64,000 nt of DNA from WHSW01 sp963742205 (GTDB lineage: Bacteria; Actinomycetota; Thermoleophilia; Solirubrobacterales; 70-9). Below the pieces are notes generated by a model. The model was not told where the DNA came from and did no database searches. It saw only the letters and a list, made by a program, of their open reading frames with translations. The DNA lies in assembly GCA_963742205.1 (NCBI GenBank), contig CAVUKZ010000004.1, positions 372,001 to 436,000 of the forward strand, given 5' to 3'. Both the position numbers and the translations under genes were made by a program. This document shows positions 46,001 through 56,062 of the stretch, piece by piece (positions within the stretch are counted from its first letter, which is position 1; each line of letters opens with the position of its first letter).

Positions 46001-46314
46001 GACAATGTCCTCCTTCGTGAGGTAGGCCGGCCACTCTGACGGAATCGACGCCACGCATGTCAAGATGCGCACAGGCGAGACGGATGTCACGGGAGTCTCC
46101 AACGGGAAAGGTGGTGAATGCGCCGGCCGATGGCGCAGGCTGTCTGTCAGCGTCGGGGGAGCCGCGCCCAGCCGGGCACGATGTCGTGCCAGTTCACCTG
46201 GTCCTGCTTCGGCAGGAAGATGTTCCGATTCCTGGCCGCAGCCGGAGCGCGCCCGCCGGCACCGTGGCGGTCGGTCGGGTCGGGGATTCAGAGTCGGAAA
46301 GTGAGTGTCTCGTT
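46001..46314. other. Intergenic region, no gene seen
   Basis: 314 bases between the cyclase stop and the DUF3303 start. Frames crossing it carry no recognisable family, and I see no strong hairpin. Confidence 0.4.
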
Positions 46315-47333
46315 CTAGAAGAGTTGCCAAGGGGTTGACGGGAGACCCAGTCCCGCCTTCCACCGGAATGGGCGCAAACGTCATCATGAACTCGTAGCGT
46401 TTGAGGCGCCTGGCGGTCTCTGACGACCTGCTCGAGATTGAGGTTCTCCACGACGCCCGCGCCCATCCACTGATGAGGGCCTCGTGAATCGGACTGCTCG
46501 GCAGGCCTTGCGCGGCGCCCCACTCGGTGCCGGGGCCCCCAGTCCACGTTGAAATCGTGCGCGGCAAACTCGATGTCGCGCTCCTTGAAGAGCGGGATGG
46601 TATCCAAAAGTAGCCCGGGACCGCCCCGCGGCGGTGGGACGAGGGCCTCGCGCCGCTTCCAGCGGCCGACGCAGAGCACGAGGATATCCCCCGGGCCGAC
46701 GCGAACGCCGGCTTTCCGTTCCCACGCTTCGAGATTGGCGCGCGTGATGGGCGCGCCGGGTTCGATCCAGTCGACTCCCTTCAACTGCGGGATGTCGTAG
46801 AGGACCGCGCGGGTGGTAATGCCATCTTTCAAGTTCATGACGTCGCCCGTCTTGCACCCGGTTTCAGGCGTGACGCTGTCCTTCACCGGATGGCCGTTTG
46901 CGACATCTGGCCGTCGAACAACACGTGACAGGAGCCTATCCATGTGGCTCACCACGGAGTCGTGGTAGCTCACTTGGTAGGTGTCGGTGGTGCCCGTGCG
47001 CTGATGCGGGTTGTGCTCGGTGAAAGAACGGCGTTCTGCGCCCACGTCGGCATCGACCTTCTGGGGCACCGGACGGGCCATCGACACGGTAATGCCGGCC
47101 TTGACCAGCTTGGCCGCCTGCTGGATTTTGTCGGCCGTGATGAGGTTTACCGTGCCCTTCGATCGTTGGACCCCACCGTCCCCAGTTGCGCAGTGGTCCG
47201 CCACCGGAGATAGTCCGCCGGCGTCACCGCTGCCGAACGGTTCTGGCGTGTGCACGCTGTATGGCAGATACTCCCGCACGCGAGTGCCAGGACTAAGACC
47301 GCTGGCAAGCAGCGGTCTGCGACGACGCGTCAT
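46315..47333 (-). CDS. Cyclase family protein (kynurenine formamidase-like), frameshifted
   Basis: About 335 residues from ATG 47333. A lipoprotein-like or signal N-terminus (PLLASVLVLALACGS after one correction), then RNWGRWGPNDRKGTVNLITA, QQAAKLVKAGITVSMARPVP, a His-rich metal region with HNPHQR, HDSVVSHMDALCHVLF-like and NGHPVKDSV, LYDIPQLKGVDWIEPGAPIT, RVGPGDILVLCVGRWKRRE and EFMMTFAPIPVEGGTGSPVN. The family (PF04199) hydrolyses cyclic or amide bonds using Mn or Zn. At least six indels. Starts at an ATGA overlap with the PQQ dehydrogenase stop, so probably one operon. Confidence 0.75.
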
Positions 47334-49063
47334 CGACTTTCCCGTTGTCGAGGGACCGGCAGGGGCAAACGTCGTGACGTCGTGCCTGCGGAGATGCTCA
47401 CGTACTGACGACCATCGTCATGTAGGTTGTTGGGGCGGCGTAAATTCGCCCCGCCGAGCTGCTGGCGCCAGAGCTCTTTGCCCGTGCGCGAATCGATCGC
47501 CAGCACGTGACCGTCGTTGTCACCGGTAAGCAGCACGACCGCTCGCTGTCGTGAGGACGCCCGCCCAAAACCTGCTGGCCGCTCTGTACCGGGTTTCCCA
47601 CTTGCGCGCGCCCGTCGTCGGATCGATCGCGAGGATCAGCCCGGTGTTCGTCGCGTACTCCTTCGGCAGGGGCACGGAGTTGCCTCTCGAGACCGGCCGC
47701 TCGCCGACCTGGAAGGTTTTCGGACGTGGCGACTCGGAATTGGTGGCCATCCGGCAGCCCTGCGTGCATTCACGTAGAAGAGTCCCGTCGCCGGGTCGAA
47801 CGACGGGTGGAACCAGTTCGTGCCGGAGTTGGGACAGACGACGTTCCCGGCGAGCGTGGGCCGGTTGTTGGGCGTCTCTATTGGCCGGCCGGTCGCGCGT
47901 CAGTCCACTGGCCGAGGTCACTTTCGAGACTGTAGGGCTTTCCTATGCAGGAACTGGCCGTTGGTGCGGTCCAGCACGTAGAAGAAGCCGTTGCGGTTGG
48001 CGTGCATGACGACCTTGCGTGGCGTGCCACCGATGGTGAGGTCGGCCAGGACGGGTGTTCGGTCAGTTGTAGTCCCACTCGTCCCACGGCGTGAACTGGA
48101 AATGCCACCGCAGCTGGCCCGTGTCTGCGTCAAGCGCCACGAGCGAGTTGCTGTAGAGATTGTCGCCCCGGCGGGATTGTTCCGTCGTAGTCCGGGTTCG
48201 GGTTGCCAAGCGGCCAGTACACCAGGTTCAGGTCGGGATCGTAGGTGCCGGTCAGCCAGCCCGCCGCGCCGCCGCGTCGGCCGCTCTGCGGCGGGCCAGG
48301 CGTCGCCGCCCGGCTCGTCGGCAGCGGCACGCTCCAGAATCGCCACACGCGCTTGCCCGGTGAAGTCGTAGGCGTCGACGAAGCCGCGGCTGGCGATATC
48401 GCCGCCGGCGTTCCCGACGAGGATTTTGTCCTTCACGATCAGCGGCGCGCCGGTGCCGGCGTTCGCCTTTCGCCAGGAGTCCACCTCGACGTCCCAGAGC
48501 ACCTTGCCGGTCTTCATCTCGAGCGCCAGCAGGTGCATGTCGAGCGTCAGCTTGTAGAGCCGGTCGCCGTGGACGGCAAAGCCGCGGTTCACGGGTCCGC
48601 AACAGCTGCGAACTGCGACCGGCGTGTCGACGACTGGATCCCAGGTTCCTGGGTCACCGCTGAAACGGGCCGGGCAGCTTGCGTTGGTGACGCCACAGCA
48701 GTTTTGCCCGTCTTGCCGTCGAGTGCCCACGCATTGTCCATCTCGCCGGTGACGTAGATCACGCCGTCCACGACGATCGGCGAGGCTTCGAACTTCGTCG
48801 GGCCGGGGCCCCGGGTTATCGAGGTCGCCAGTCTGAAAAGTCCACTGGGTGGCGAGCTGATCGACGTTCGCCGGGGTGATCTGCGGTGAGGGGGCTGTGC
48901 TGTCGGCCGGTGTAATCACCCGAGTAGGTCAGCCACCGCGACGGGTTCGCCAGGCCATCGAGGAGGTCTTGTTCGTAATCGGCGCTGCGCGGCGAGCGAC
49001 GCGCTGATCGCGACGCCGCAGCCACGCAATCGCCGACCACCGACCGAGCGTCCTACCGCGCAT
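47330..49063 (-). CDS. PQQ-dependent dehydrogenase (methanol/ethanol type), frameshifted
   Basis: About 575 residues from ATG 49063, with GGAGG ten bases upstream. A signal-like N-terminus is followed by the eight-bladed quinoprotein propeller: NPSRWLTYSGDYTGQHSPLT (after one correction), ITPANVDQLATQWTFQTGDL, GVIYVTGEMDNAWALDGKTG, the vicinal Cys pair in CCGPVNRGFAVHGDRLYKLT, LLALEMKTGKVLWDVEVDSW, KDKILVGNAGGDIASRGFVD, ADLTIGGTPRKVVMHANRNG, FFYVLDRTNGQFLHRK and GLILAIDPTTGARKWETRYR. The Cys-Cys ring sits under PQQ in alcohol dehydrogenases. Indels at about ten places. It oxidises an alcohol in the periplasm. Confidence 0.82.
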
Positions 49064-49148
49064 GATTGTCCTCCCATTCGCCGCCACCGTAGGTGGTCTC
49101 TTCTTCGAGTAACCGGGGCCGGGACCGATCGAGCGTCAGCGCTCCACG

Positions 49149-49651
49149 TTACCCGACGTAGCTGACGTCCGCGAGCTGGACGCTGATGTTGTCCGGGTCC
49201 TGGAAGGTGAGCTGTTTGACAGGTTTTCCCGTCGCATCTTTTTCCAGCTCGCTCAGCCGCGTCTTGAGGGCCCCGGGCATCCAAGCAGCTTTGGGCGCGT
49301 TCCGCATCGAACTTCTCGACACCCAGACAGATGTGCCCGATACCTGGCGCCCGCCCGGCGGCGACCTGTAGATGCCGCAAACGACGGCGCCTTCCCCACC
49401 GTCATGTTGTCGCCGTTTGCGTGCGCAGCGGCGAGCGTCAACCCGAACACTTCCTCGTAGAACTTCTTCGACCGGGCCCGGTCGCTGACCGAGAGCGTGA
49501 CGTGATTGAGCGTGCTCGCGGGAACCAGCGCCTCCGCGGACGAGACCTGTCGCGGCATGAAGAGGAGGGCCGATAACGCGCCGATCAGCTCCCGGCGCGT
49601 CAGCCGGCCTTTCTCGAAGGACGCAACCAACTGCTGAATATTCGCAATCAT
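49149..49651 (-). CDS. VOC/glyoxalase-like protein, frameshifted
   Basis: About 165 residues from ATG 49651, with AGGAG ten bases upstream. The start (FEKGRLTRRELIGALSALLF) resembles a Tat-type leader. The VOC fold reads STLNHVTLSVSDRARSKKFY, EEVFGLTLAAAHANGDNMTV, then, after indels near 49385 and 49310, a metal-site strand with GIGHICLGVEKFD, and VKQLTFQDPDNISVQLADVS. The His of LNHVTL and a late Glu/Gln strand position are usual metal ligands. Role unknown, perhaps an isomerase or lyase on the compound handled by the neighbouring dehydrogenase and cyclase. Confidence 0.72.
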
Positions 49652-49684
49652 CAGGCACTCCTGTTCGCTATCGGAGCGGCTGGC

Positions 49685-50874
49685 CTAGTTCGTGGAAGGC
49701 CCGCGGACGAGGCCTACACCGAATTGATCGACGACGCGCGTGGCTTTCCCGTTGCTAAAGAGAACTTCGATGATCTTTTCGCTTTCGATCGCCCGGCCAT
49801 ACTCGTCCTGCAGGCCCCCGACGACCTGCTTGGTCGCCGCGTCAATCACGTCTCCGGAGGACGGATAGACGTACTTGCCGTCCAGGCCGAACGTGATCCA
49901 GTAGGGGTAGGTGCGTGTCGTTGATGCTCTTTATCTGTTTGGGGGGCATCACGGTGGCATCGAACACATGGACGAAGCTGTTGACCCCGTCGGATACCCA
50001 GATTTCCTTCTCGTCGGGGGACAACGCGACGCCGTGACTGGGCATACCATGGCCCGTGATGCGGTCCGGGCTCCATCCAAACCCGGCGACTTCGACGCGG
50101 TGGATCATCTTGCCGGTACGCACATCGGCGATCTCGAAGCCGAGCAGGTTGTCGACGGTCGAGACGACCATCGTCCCGCGCCCATTGATGGTAAACGGGC
50201 GCGCGTTATCGCTGAACGGCCCGATCTGGCGGACGACCGTATGCGTCGCGGGATCGGCAATGTTGATGTAATGCGAGTAGATGCCTTCCATGAACACCCG
50301 CGAACCGTCGAGCGTGTAGATCGTATTGTGCGACCCGATGGCCTGGGGCGTGGGAAGGTCCTTGATGCAGGGTTCCCGTAATCGCGTCAACTACGTACCA
50401 CTTCTCGCGCGGCCCCGTCCATTGCGGGATGTAGAGCGTCTTGCCGTCCGGCGAGATCGCCATCCGATCGCAGCAATGTCCGTCGTAGGTGCCTTCCCAG
50501 ACCTTCTTCTCCGTCGTCATGTCGAACGCGCCGATGCGCTTCGCGGTCGTCACGTACAGCAGGCCCGTCACGACGCTTGCGGCTATTCCGCGCACGCCTT
50601 CGTTTTGCTGGCTGGCTGGATAATCCCAGGTCGGGATCCGCTTGATGAACCGGAAATTGTTGGCGACGTCAAACACCAGCAGCCCGCCGCCATAAGCGTC
50701 CGGGTTCCGTTGCGTGCCGTGCACGCCGACGTAGAGCAGATCTTTGTCGTTCCGGCGGGCGGCTTGCGGCGCGGGGGCGGGCGATGGTGCGGGGGCCTGC
50801 GCCAGGACCCAGTCGGTCGCCACGATCAGGACGATGAGCCCGAGGGCCGAAGTGACCCATGTGCGCGAATGCAT
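49685..50874 (-). CDS. Secreted beta-propeller (YVTN/cytochrome D1-like) protein, frameshifted
   Basis: About 395 residues from ATG 50874, with GGGAGGAG eight bases upstream. Signal peptide (LGLIVLIVATDWVLAQ) and a Pro/Ala linker, then repeated blades: KDLLYVGVHGTQRNPDAYGG, GLLVFDVANNFRFIKRIPTW, TGLLYVTTAKRIGAFDMTTE, DRMAISPDGKTLYIPQWTGP, AIGSHNTIYTLDGSRVFMEG, SHGVALSPDEKEIWVSDGVN and WITFGLDGKYVYPSSGDVID. Indels near 50378 and 49912. No CxxCH haem motif, so it is a propeller without its own cytochrome. It starts the minus-strand run upstream of VOC and PQQ dehydrogenase. Confidence 0.75.
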
Positions 50875-51276
50875 ATTAACGCTCCTCCCTGACACGTTTC
50901 ACCTGCAGCGTCACACACGATGGGATCCTGGGACGCTGTTTTGGAGACACCTCCGAAGCGTGGGGCCTCCTCCAGGAGGGAAGGCCCCAGAGCACCGTCG
51001 TCATAGTCGACGACTATACACCCTGCCGGTCACGCGTCCGGCCGCCTTTTGCACGGGAGTCTGCCCCAAGCGCCGCAACGTGTCAACGCCGGGTCAGAGA
51101 CGAGAGCCTTCGAGAGCCCGAAACCGGACGCAGCGAGTCAGTTTTCAGGGCTCGCGAGTGAACTGTGGCGGGCCGAGGCACTCGCTGGGCCGGAGGCCGG
51201 CTAGAACGTGACGCGCAGACCGGACTTGGCAATCCGACCCTGGAGAATGGTGATCGGTGCAGCCATTCCACGACGC
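50875..51276. other. Intergenic region with a nested hairpin
   Basis: 400 bases with no credible gene. GGGGCCT (50962-50968) pairs with AGGCCCC (50982-50988) and encloses a second small stem CCTCC/GGAGG; there is no T-run. It may end the transcript of the minus-strand gene at 51277-51876 or be part of the propeller gene leader. Confidence 0.35.
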
Positions 51277-51876
51277 TCAACCCCATTGCGGGATGAGATG
51301 GAAAAAATGCTGCTTGCTACGCTGCTCGGGAGGCACACTCTGGTTCGCCGCACCCCCGCCGGGAAACTTCCTGGCAAAAGCCTTTTGCGCGCGTTCGGTA
51401 CTGCCAGCAGGGTCTGTCACGTGAACCGCCAGACAATTGAAGATCTGGTCGCCGATCTTGAGGCGCAGACGAGGGTCCCGTACCAGGTGTCTGTTCCAGG
51501 CGCGTCCTTCAGGGAAACGGTCCCGCAAGTCCGGCTTCCCGGGCATCGGAGGGTTGTAGCTCGAATACACATACAGCTGGTCGTCGTCCCTCGCAAAGTT
51601 GATCGTGACCGTATACGGAATCAAGTACCACGGACGCGTTTCGATCTGCACCAGCGGAAATGCGTCTGTAAACGACCAATCGGTGATGGGCGTGGTGACA
51701 ACGGTTCCGGAGAGTCCAAAGTGCACGTCGCGGAACCCGTAGAACGGTGTCCCTTGATTGGCCCGGATGTTCCGGGCACGGTCGGAGTTCTTGAAAGCCA
51801 GCACGCCCCAGCCAAGGATTCCAAAAACCACGACAACCACCACGATTGCGAGAAGTCGACCGCTTGGACGCTTCAT
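51277..51876 (-). CDS. Membrane-anchored hypothetical protein
   Basis: 199 residues, intact. One N-terminal membrane helix (LLAIVVVVVVFGILGWGVLAF) anchors a periplasmic beta-rich domain: RDVHFGLSGTVVTTPITDWS, FPLVQIETRPWYLIPYTVTI, NFARDDDQLYVYSSYNPPMP, DPRLRLKIGDQIFNCLAVHV. The pattern of a short anchor plus a domain that ends with KIGxxxF resembles small acidobacterial and proteobacterial proteins related to nitroreductase-like flavin/pyridoxamine oxidase neighbours, but I have no family name. No catalytic residues assigned. Confidence 0.6.
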   Translation of the reverse strand: MKRPSGRLLAIVVVVVVFGILGWGVLAFKNSDRARNIRANQGTPFYGFRDVHFGLSGTVVTTPITDWSFTDAFPLVQIETRPWYLIPYTVTINFARDDDQLYVYSSYNPPMPGKPDLRDRFPEGRAWNRHLVRDPRLRLKIGDQIFNCLAVHVTDPAGSTERAQKAFARKFPGGGAANQSVPPEQRSKQHFFHLIPQWG

Positions 51877-51969
51877 ATACCGCCTTTCCTCGAGGGGCCG
51901 AGCTCCCTCGCGACGAATCGCGAACAGCGCGCGCCCGACGACAGAGATCGGTCCCGGGTTCGCATGTGT

Positions 51970-53304
51970 CTACGGAACGATTTCCTCAGTCGTGACGGGA
52001 GAGGCACCGGGCGTCCCGGTCGAGACTGCCACGCCGCCAGTCGTGTAGACCCTGGCACGCGTCGGGAGGTACGTCGCAACCGCACCCAGCCGATCATGCG
52101 AGAGGGTGGCCTTCGGCGCCCATCCGCTCCCCGGCGTGAACTTGTTGACGACGTTTTTCGACGTCGCCGAGCCTGCATGGTCCCATTTGTCGGCGCCGCC
52201 GATGAACAGATACGGACTGGTGGCGAGGTCGCCCGTCCTGGCGATCGTCGGAATGGCGACCGCGTCAGGAATCGACGGGGCCGTGCGCGCATCGATCGCG
52301 GTGTTGGTGAACGTGCTCCAATCGAGATCGATGCGGTGCACGTTCGCCGTCGCATGGCCGGCACCCGCCTCTTCGCCACCCGCGGAGTAGAACGTGGTCA
52401 CGCTGCCGCTTGCGGCGGCGTCGAAGAGCCCCACGTTACCCGCGACGGCCGCGGGCAGGACGATCGACGCATCGTGCTGCGTCGTCACTTGCGTCGGGTC
52501 GCACGCATTGGCGACGACGATGGATTCGATCGATGCGGAGGGCCCGTCCCCGGCGATGCCGCCTGCAACGAAATAGCGATCGCTGGCTGCATCTTTTGCC
52601 GCGCCAAAGAGGAAGCGGCCCGTATTCAGCACGCTTGACGCCGTGGTCCACGCGTTGATCCCGTTCCAGATCTCGACCGACGTGGTCGCACCGCCCGGTC
52701 TGGGCGGATTGCCCGACAGGGTCGTCGCGCCGCCGATCGCGATGAGTCTGCCGTTTCCGCACGGCAGCAATTCGAACGCACCGCGCGCCGTGTTCATCGA
52801 CCCCGCGTTGATGGTCTGCATCGAGCTGCCGCGGCCGGAATCGTAGTCGAACTTGTACGTGGCCAGAGGATTGCCGGCGCTGTTCAAGCCTCCGACCAGC
52901 ACGCACGCGATCGGGTGGTGGTTGACGTCGAAGAGCGAATACGCTTTCGCAAACGCGCGCGCTTCGCGGCTCGAACCGAATCCTCCTCTGGCGATCCATT
53001 GCCGGCTCGGACTCTGATTGTTCGGCCGCGACGGATCGAACAAGAACCAGTCTCGCGTTTCGGCGCCCGAGGCATCGAGCCCCCCGAGCATGAGGAGATA
53101 GTCCTTGCTCGTGCTGGGGTCGTGGAGCGCGCACGACGCCGAGAATCGATGCGCGCTCGGAATGTCGTCGTACGCGTGCGGGCTTCCGAGCGCTGTCACG
53201 CTGAGGGCGTCGGGCGACTGACTCACGACTTCCGGTTCGCGTCCGCATCCTGCCGTCAACATCGCGAGCGCTGCGATTCCCACGCTCACATGACGCATTT
53301 TCAT
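51970..53304 (-). CDS. Kelch-like repeat lipoprotein
   Basis: 444 residues from ATG 53304 (MKMRHVSVG), intact. A lipobox (ALAMLTAGC) makes it a lipoprotein. The body is a Kelch-type propeller: DYLLMLGGLDASGAETRDWF, IACVLVGGLNSAGNPLATYK, GRLIAIGGATTLSGNPPRPG, DRYFVAGGIAGDGPSASIES, TTFYSAGGEEAGAGHATANV, SPYLFIGGADKWDHAGSATS and RVYTTGGVAVSTGTPGASPV, each with the GG doublet. Similar lipoproteins occur in myxobacteria and acidobacteria. Binding partner unknown; likely on the outer membrane or in the periplasm. Confidence 0.78.
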   Translation of the reverse strand: MKMRHVSVGIAALAMLTAGCGREPEVVSQSPDALSVTALGSPHAYDDIPSAHRFSASCALHDPSTSKDYLLMLGGLDASGAETRDWFLFDPSRPNNQSPSRQWIARGGFGSSREARAFAKAYSLFDVNHHPIACVLVGGLNSAGNPLATYKFDYDSGRGSSMQTINAGSMNTARGAFELLPCGNGRLIAIGGATTLSGNPPRPGGATTSVEIWNGINAWTTASSVLNTGRFLFGAAKDAASDRYFVAGGIAGDGPSASIESIVVANACDPTQVTTQHDASIVLPAAVAGNVGLFDAAASGSVTTFYSAGGEEAGAGHATANVHRIDLDWSTFTNTAIDARTAPSIPDAVAIPTIARTGDLATSPYLFIGGADKWDHAGSATSKNVVNKFTPGSGWAPKATLSHDRLGAVATYLPTRARVYTTGGVAVSTGTPGASPVTTEEIVP

Positions 53305-53701
53305 GTGCTGGATCTCCTGTCGGTGCCCTGTCCGCTCCAATGTCGGTGAGGTATCCTACGCCCTGGAACAGGAGCGATGCGGCAGGGCCATCCACGGTCT
53401 TCGGGCTCGCGACACTCGGCTGGAAAGACGGGACGACATTTTCACTTCACCGTGACATCGTGAAACCGCGGCGACGGACTGCCGCAGGTTTTCGCCCACC
53501 GCCAAGGGGCCAACAGCGGAGCGGAGCGGAGCGTAGCCCATCGATCGGCAACCGTCAAGGCTGCAACAGGCAACAACCGGCTGCATCCACACGCTCCACG
53601 GATCGATCCAACTCGTGAGCAATGTGCGCCGACGACCTCAATGGAGGTCGTGGAAGGGAAGGCAACGAGCAGAACGCGTTGAATTGGGGTTGGCGATCTC
53701 T
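53305..53701. other. Intergenic region, no gene seen
   Basis: 397 bases between the Kelch and lectin-like lipoprotein genes. No credible coding frame. A short tandem GGAGC repeat (about three copies) occurs near 53518-53532. Promoter for the Kelch gene should be here. Confidence 0.4.
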
Positions 53702-54457
53702 TCAGTCGACGGCAAAGCAATAAAACAGTCCCGCGCCGCCCGTGCTTTGCAGGTCTTGCTGACTGCATCCCCGCGAGGCGTGTGCCGAGTTCCATGAATT
53801 CGCGCCCTCTCCCTGACACAGACGATCGTGGTGCCCCAGCTGGGCGTGCCCGGTCGTGCTCGAACGTCCAGTTGCCGCACGTGAGATCTTGATCGCCATC
53901 AAACGCCGTCCCGTCCGGCCGTGAGCCCGTCAGGATGTCGTGTTGATTGGGCCTGTCGGACACGCCGTTGACCTGGTCGACCTTCTCGGTCAGCGCCATG
54001 TCTCTCGAGATTTTGTTTCCGCTGCCATGTAGCTGTGCCACGTCCGCGGCAACGAGTTCGGCTTCGCCGTTGTACCAAGGCCCCCGCCCGATCCGGTCGC
54101 GCGCATTCATGGCTGGATTTGTCTTGGTGGCCATCGTGCTGATGTAGGCATGCCAGGTGTGATCGCCGGCCCCTTGAGCGGTCGCCAGGGTCTGGCAGTG
54201 GCGTCCGCCCCGGACACTCCGCCCAGGTCTCCGCCCCTCCCCGTTCCAACGCTCGTGATAAAGAAGGTCATCCGAGACTTGCTGCCGCCCATGGCGAGCG
54301 ACTGCGGCACGCTTTGGGTTTCGGCGGCGGGAGCCGTTGTGGCGGCAGATGTCCCAGCGACCGCCTGCCTACTGTCGTTCTGGCGGCACGCGGTCAGCAT
54401 CATGAGGACAACACAGGCAGTGTACAGGCTGCGCACCTTCAGTTCTCCGGTGTACAT
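53702..54457 (-). CDS. Lectin-like (DUF1554-type) lipoprotein, frameshifted
   Basis: About 250 residues from ATG 54457. A lipobox (VVLMMLTAC) and a Thr/Ala linker precede a domain I recognise from many environmental genomes: MTFFITSVGTGRGGDLGGVS, GADATCQTLATAQGAGDHTW (after an indel near 54205), NARDRIGRGPWYNGEAELVA, DVAQLHGSGNKISRDMALTE, NQHDILTGSRPDGTAFDGDQ, DLTCGNWTFEHD, and, after an indel near 53850, SWNSAHASRGCSQQDLQSTG with GGAGLFYCFAVD at the end. The GxxxDAxCQ and LTCxNW pattern fits the collagen/endostatin-like or DUF1554 C-type-lectin fold. Surface role likely. Confidence 0.65.
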
Positions 54458-54749
54458 TACGACGATCCTCAATGGCGGTCGAGTGCAATTCATGTCGATG
54501 ACAGAATCCGATTTCTCGCGACATCACCTGGCCTTCTGGAACGTCTACATCCTGCATCACGCCGGCGAACGTCTCATCGGCGGAGACTGCCTGCGCACGG
54601 CGCCACGGCCGATTGCGTCGGCGTCGCCGAACGCGCGACGCCTCTACAGGCTCACATGAAGGGCCCCAAGGCGCTCCGAGGCCCGCGAGATCATATCAGC
54701 GCGTTGCATCGTGATGTCGTCTGGAAACGCTAATAAAAAGGAGATTGAC

Positions 54750-55223
54750 ATGACAACAAGATTTTTCGCCGGCATGGTCCTGCTCGCCCTTCTGGGTCCG
54801 GGTTGTCGTCCCGCGCCGCCAGCCGCCGAGCCATACACACCCGGACTCGGCGAACTCATGACCCTGCAACAGATGCGACATACCAAGCTCTGGTTCGCAG
54901 GAGAAGCCGGCAACTGGGATCTGGCCGCGTATGAAATCAAAGAGCTTGGGGAGGGCTTCGACGACATCGTCGCGTACCATCCCACCCATGAAGAATCGCC
55001 CGTGGCACCGAAGGATGCCATCCCGCGGATGGTCGCCGCGCCGGTTGCGAATCTGCAGGGGGTTGTCGAGAAGAAAGACGCCGTCGCGTTCGAGCCCGCA
55101 TTCGACGCGCTCACCAAAGCTTGCAACGACTGTCATCAGGCGACGAATTTCGGCTTCAATGTCGTGCAGCGGCCGGCGACAAATCCCTACCCCAATCAGG
55201 TGTTTGCGCCAGCCGTGAAATGA
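54750..55223 (+). CDS. Small cytochrome c lipoprotein
   Basis: 157 residues, intact, from ATG 54750 with AAAAAGGAG eight bases upstream. A lipobox (LLALLGPGC) is followed by a helical domain (TPGLGELMTLQQMRHTKLWF, NWDLAAYEIKELGEGFDDIV, AFEPAFDALTKACNDCHQAT). CNDCH near the C-terminus is a c-type haem site, as in class II cytochromes where haem is at the end of a four-helix bundle. I recognise a family often annotated only as hypothetical. It probably shuttles electrons in the periplasm. Partner unknown. Confidence 0.75.
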   Translation: MTTRFFAGMVLLALLGPGCRPAPPAAEPYTPGLGELMTLQQMRHTKLWFAGEAGNWDLAAYEIKELGEGFDDIVAYHPTHEESPVAPKDAIPRMVAAPVANLQGVVEKKDAVAFEPAFDALTKACNDCHQATNFGFNVVQRPATNPYPNQVFAPAVK

Positions 55224-55300
55224 GGGAGGGCCAGCTCACGCCAGGTCAGCGACCATGGTGAGGGGCTGAAACGACGGGTGTCCTGAACAGTGGGGCTTCG

Positions 55301-55507
55301 TTAGTGCACGACCTCGCCACCCTGATCCTCCACCTCGAGATGGGGAAGTTCGAGCTTGGCGACAGCAGTCAGCGCCGCAACGATCGCCTCGTCGACCCTC
55401 TTCCCGCAGCGCTGGCGCCGCAGCTCGTGTCGAACCCGCCGCAGCGTGCGGAGCACCTGCGCCCGATCGAATCGCTGACCCTCACAATGTTCACAGAAAT
55501 CCGCCAC
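55301..55507 (-). CDS. Small Cys-containing hypothetical protein
   Basis: 68 residues from a possible GTG 55507. DFCEHCEGQRFDRAQVLRTL holds a CxxC pair near the N-terminus, then RRVRHELRRQRCGKRVDEAI and an acidic end (LPHLEVEDQGGEVVH). The regular helix-like spacing and charge pattern look coding, and the opposite strand has no better frame. No family recognised; could also be a chance frame. Confidence 0.4.
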   Translation of the reverse strand: MADFCEHCEGQRFDRAQVLRTLRRVRHELRRQRCGKRVDEAIVAALTAVAKLELPHLEVEDQGGEVVH

Positions 55508-56062
55508 GATATTTCATCCCTTCAGTGCTGGATCGAAATGCGCCGGTCGCGCAACGCTACCAGAGTCTGTCATATCCTACGGCAGACTGAGCCGGCCATT
55601 CCTACGGCAAACTGAGCCCGCCTTCGTCGACTCTGCGGTAACATCCAAACGCAGAGACAGACGGCCCGGGCGACATCCGCCCCGCATGTCATCGAACAGG
55701 CGACAAGCGCTCGCCATTACCGATTTTTGGGCAGTGTTGTGGTTCTGCCAGAGGTGTCCCCCCCCCCCGCCTTGTATTGGGCGCTCGACCAAACCACATG
55801 GCACGGCCCGTGGCCATCGCCTGGTACCTACCTGGTCGTGCGCGGATTCCACCTCGCGGCGCCCGAGTCTGCGAGACGAGCGCGCATCTCGGGATCATGT
55901 AAGGGGGAAGCAACGATGCGGACCGAGATGCCTCGCAAGCCGCTGTGCACGTGACTAGGACAGGCCACCCGGAGCACTATATGTATGTTGATATACTCCA
56001 CGCCGTGCTTCGCAGTTGTGCTGCTTCGCGCGTGCGTCAGGGGGCTCTAATTCGAGGACCGA
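55508..56062. other. Gene-poor region with an 11-base C run
   Basis: No convincing gene. A run of 11 C at 55758-55768 is the longest homopolymer in the window and a spot where length errors are likely. ATGTATGTTGATATACTC near 55981-55998 is AT-rich compared with its surroundings and may hold the promoter of the reductase gene. Confidence 0.45.

Noticed and set aside
55758..55768. Run of 11 C as a phase-variation tract.
   Set aside because: It lies in a gene-poor region with no frame that would be switched, in a part of the contig with frequent homopolymer errors.
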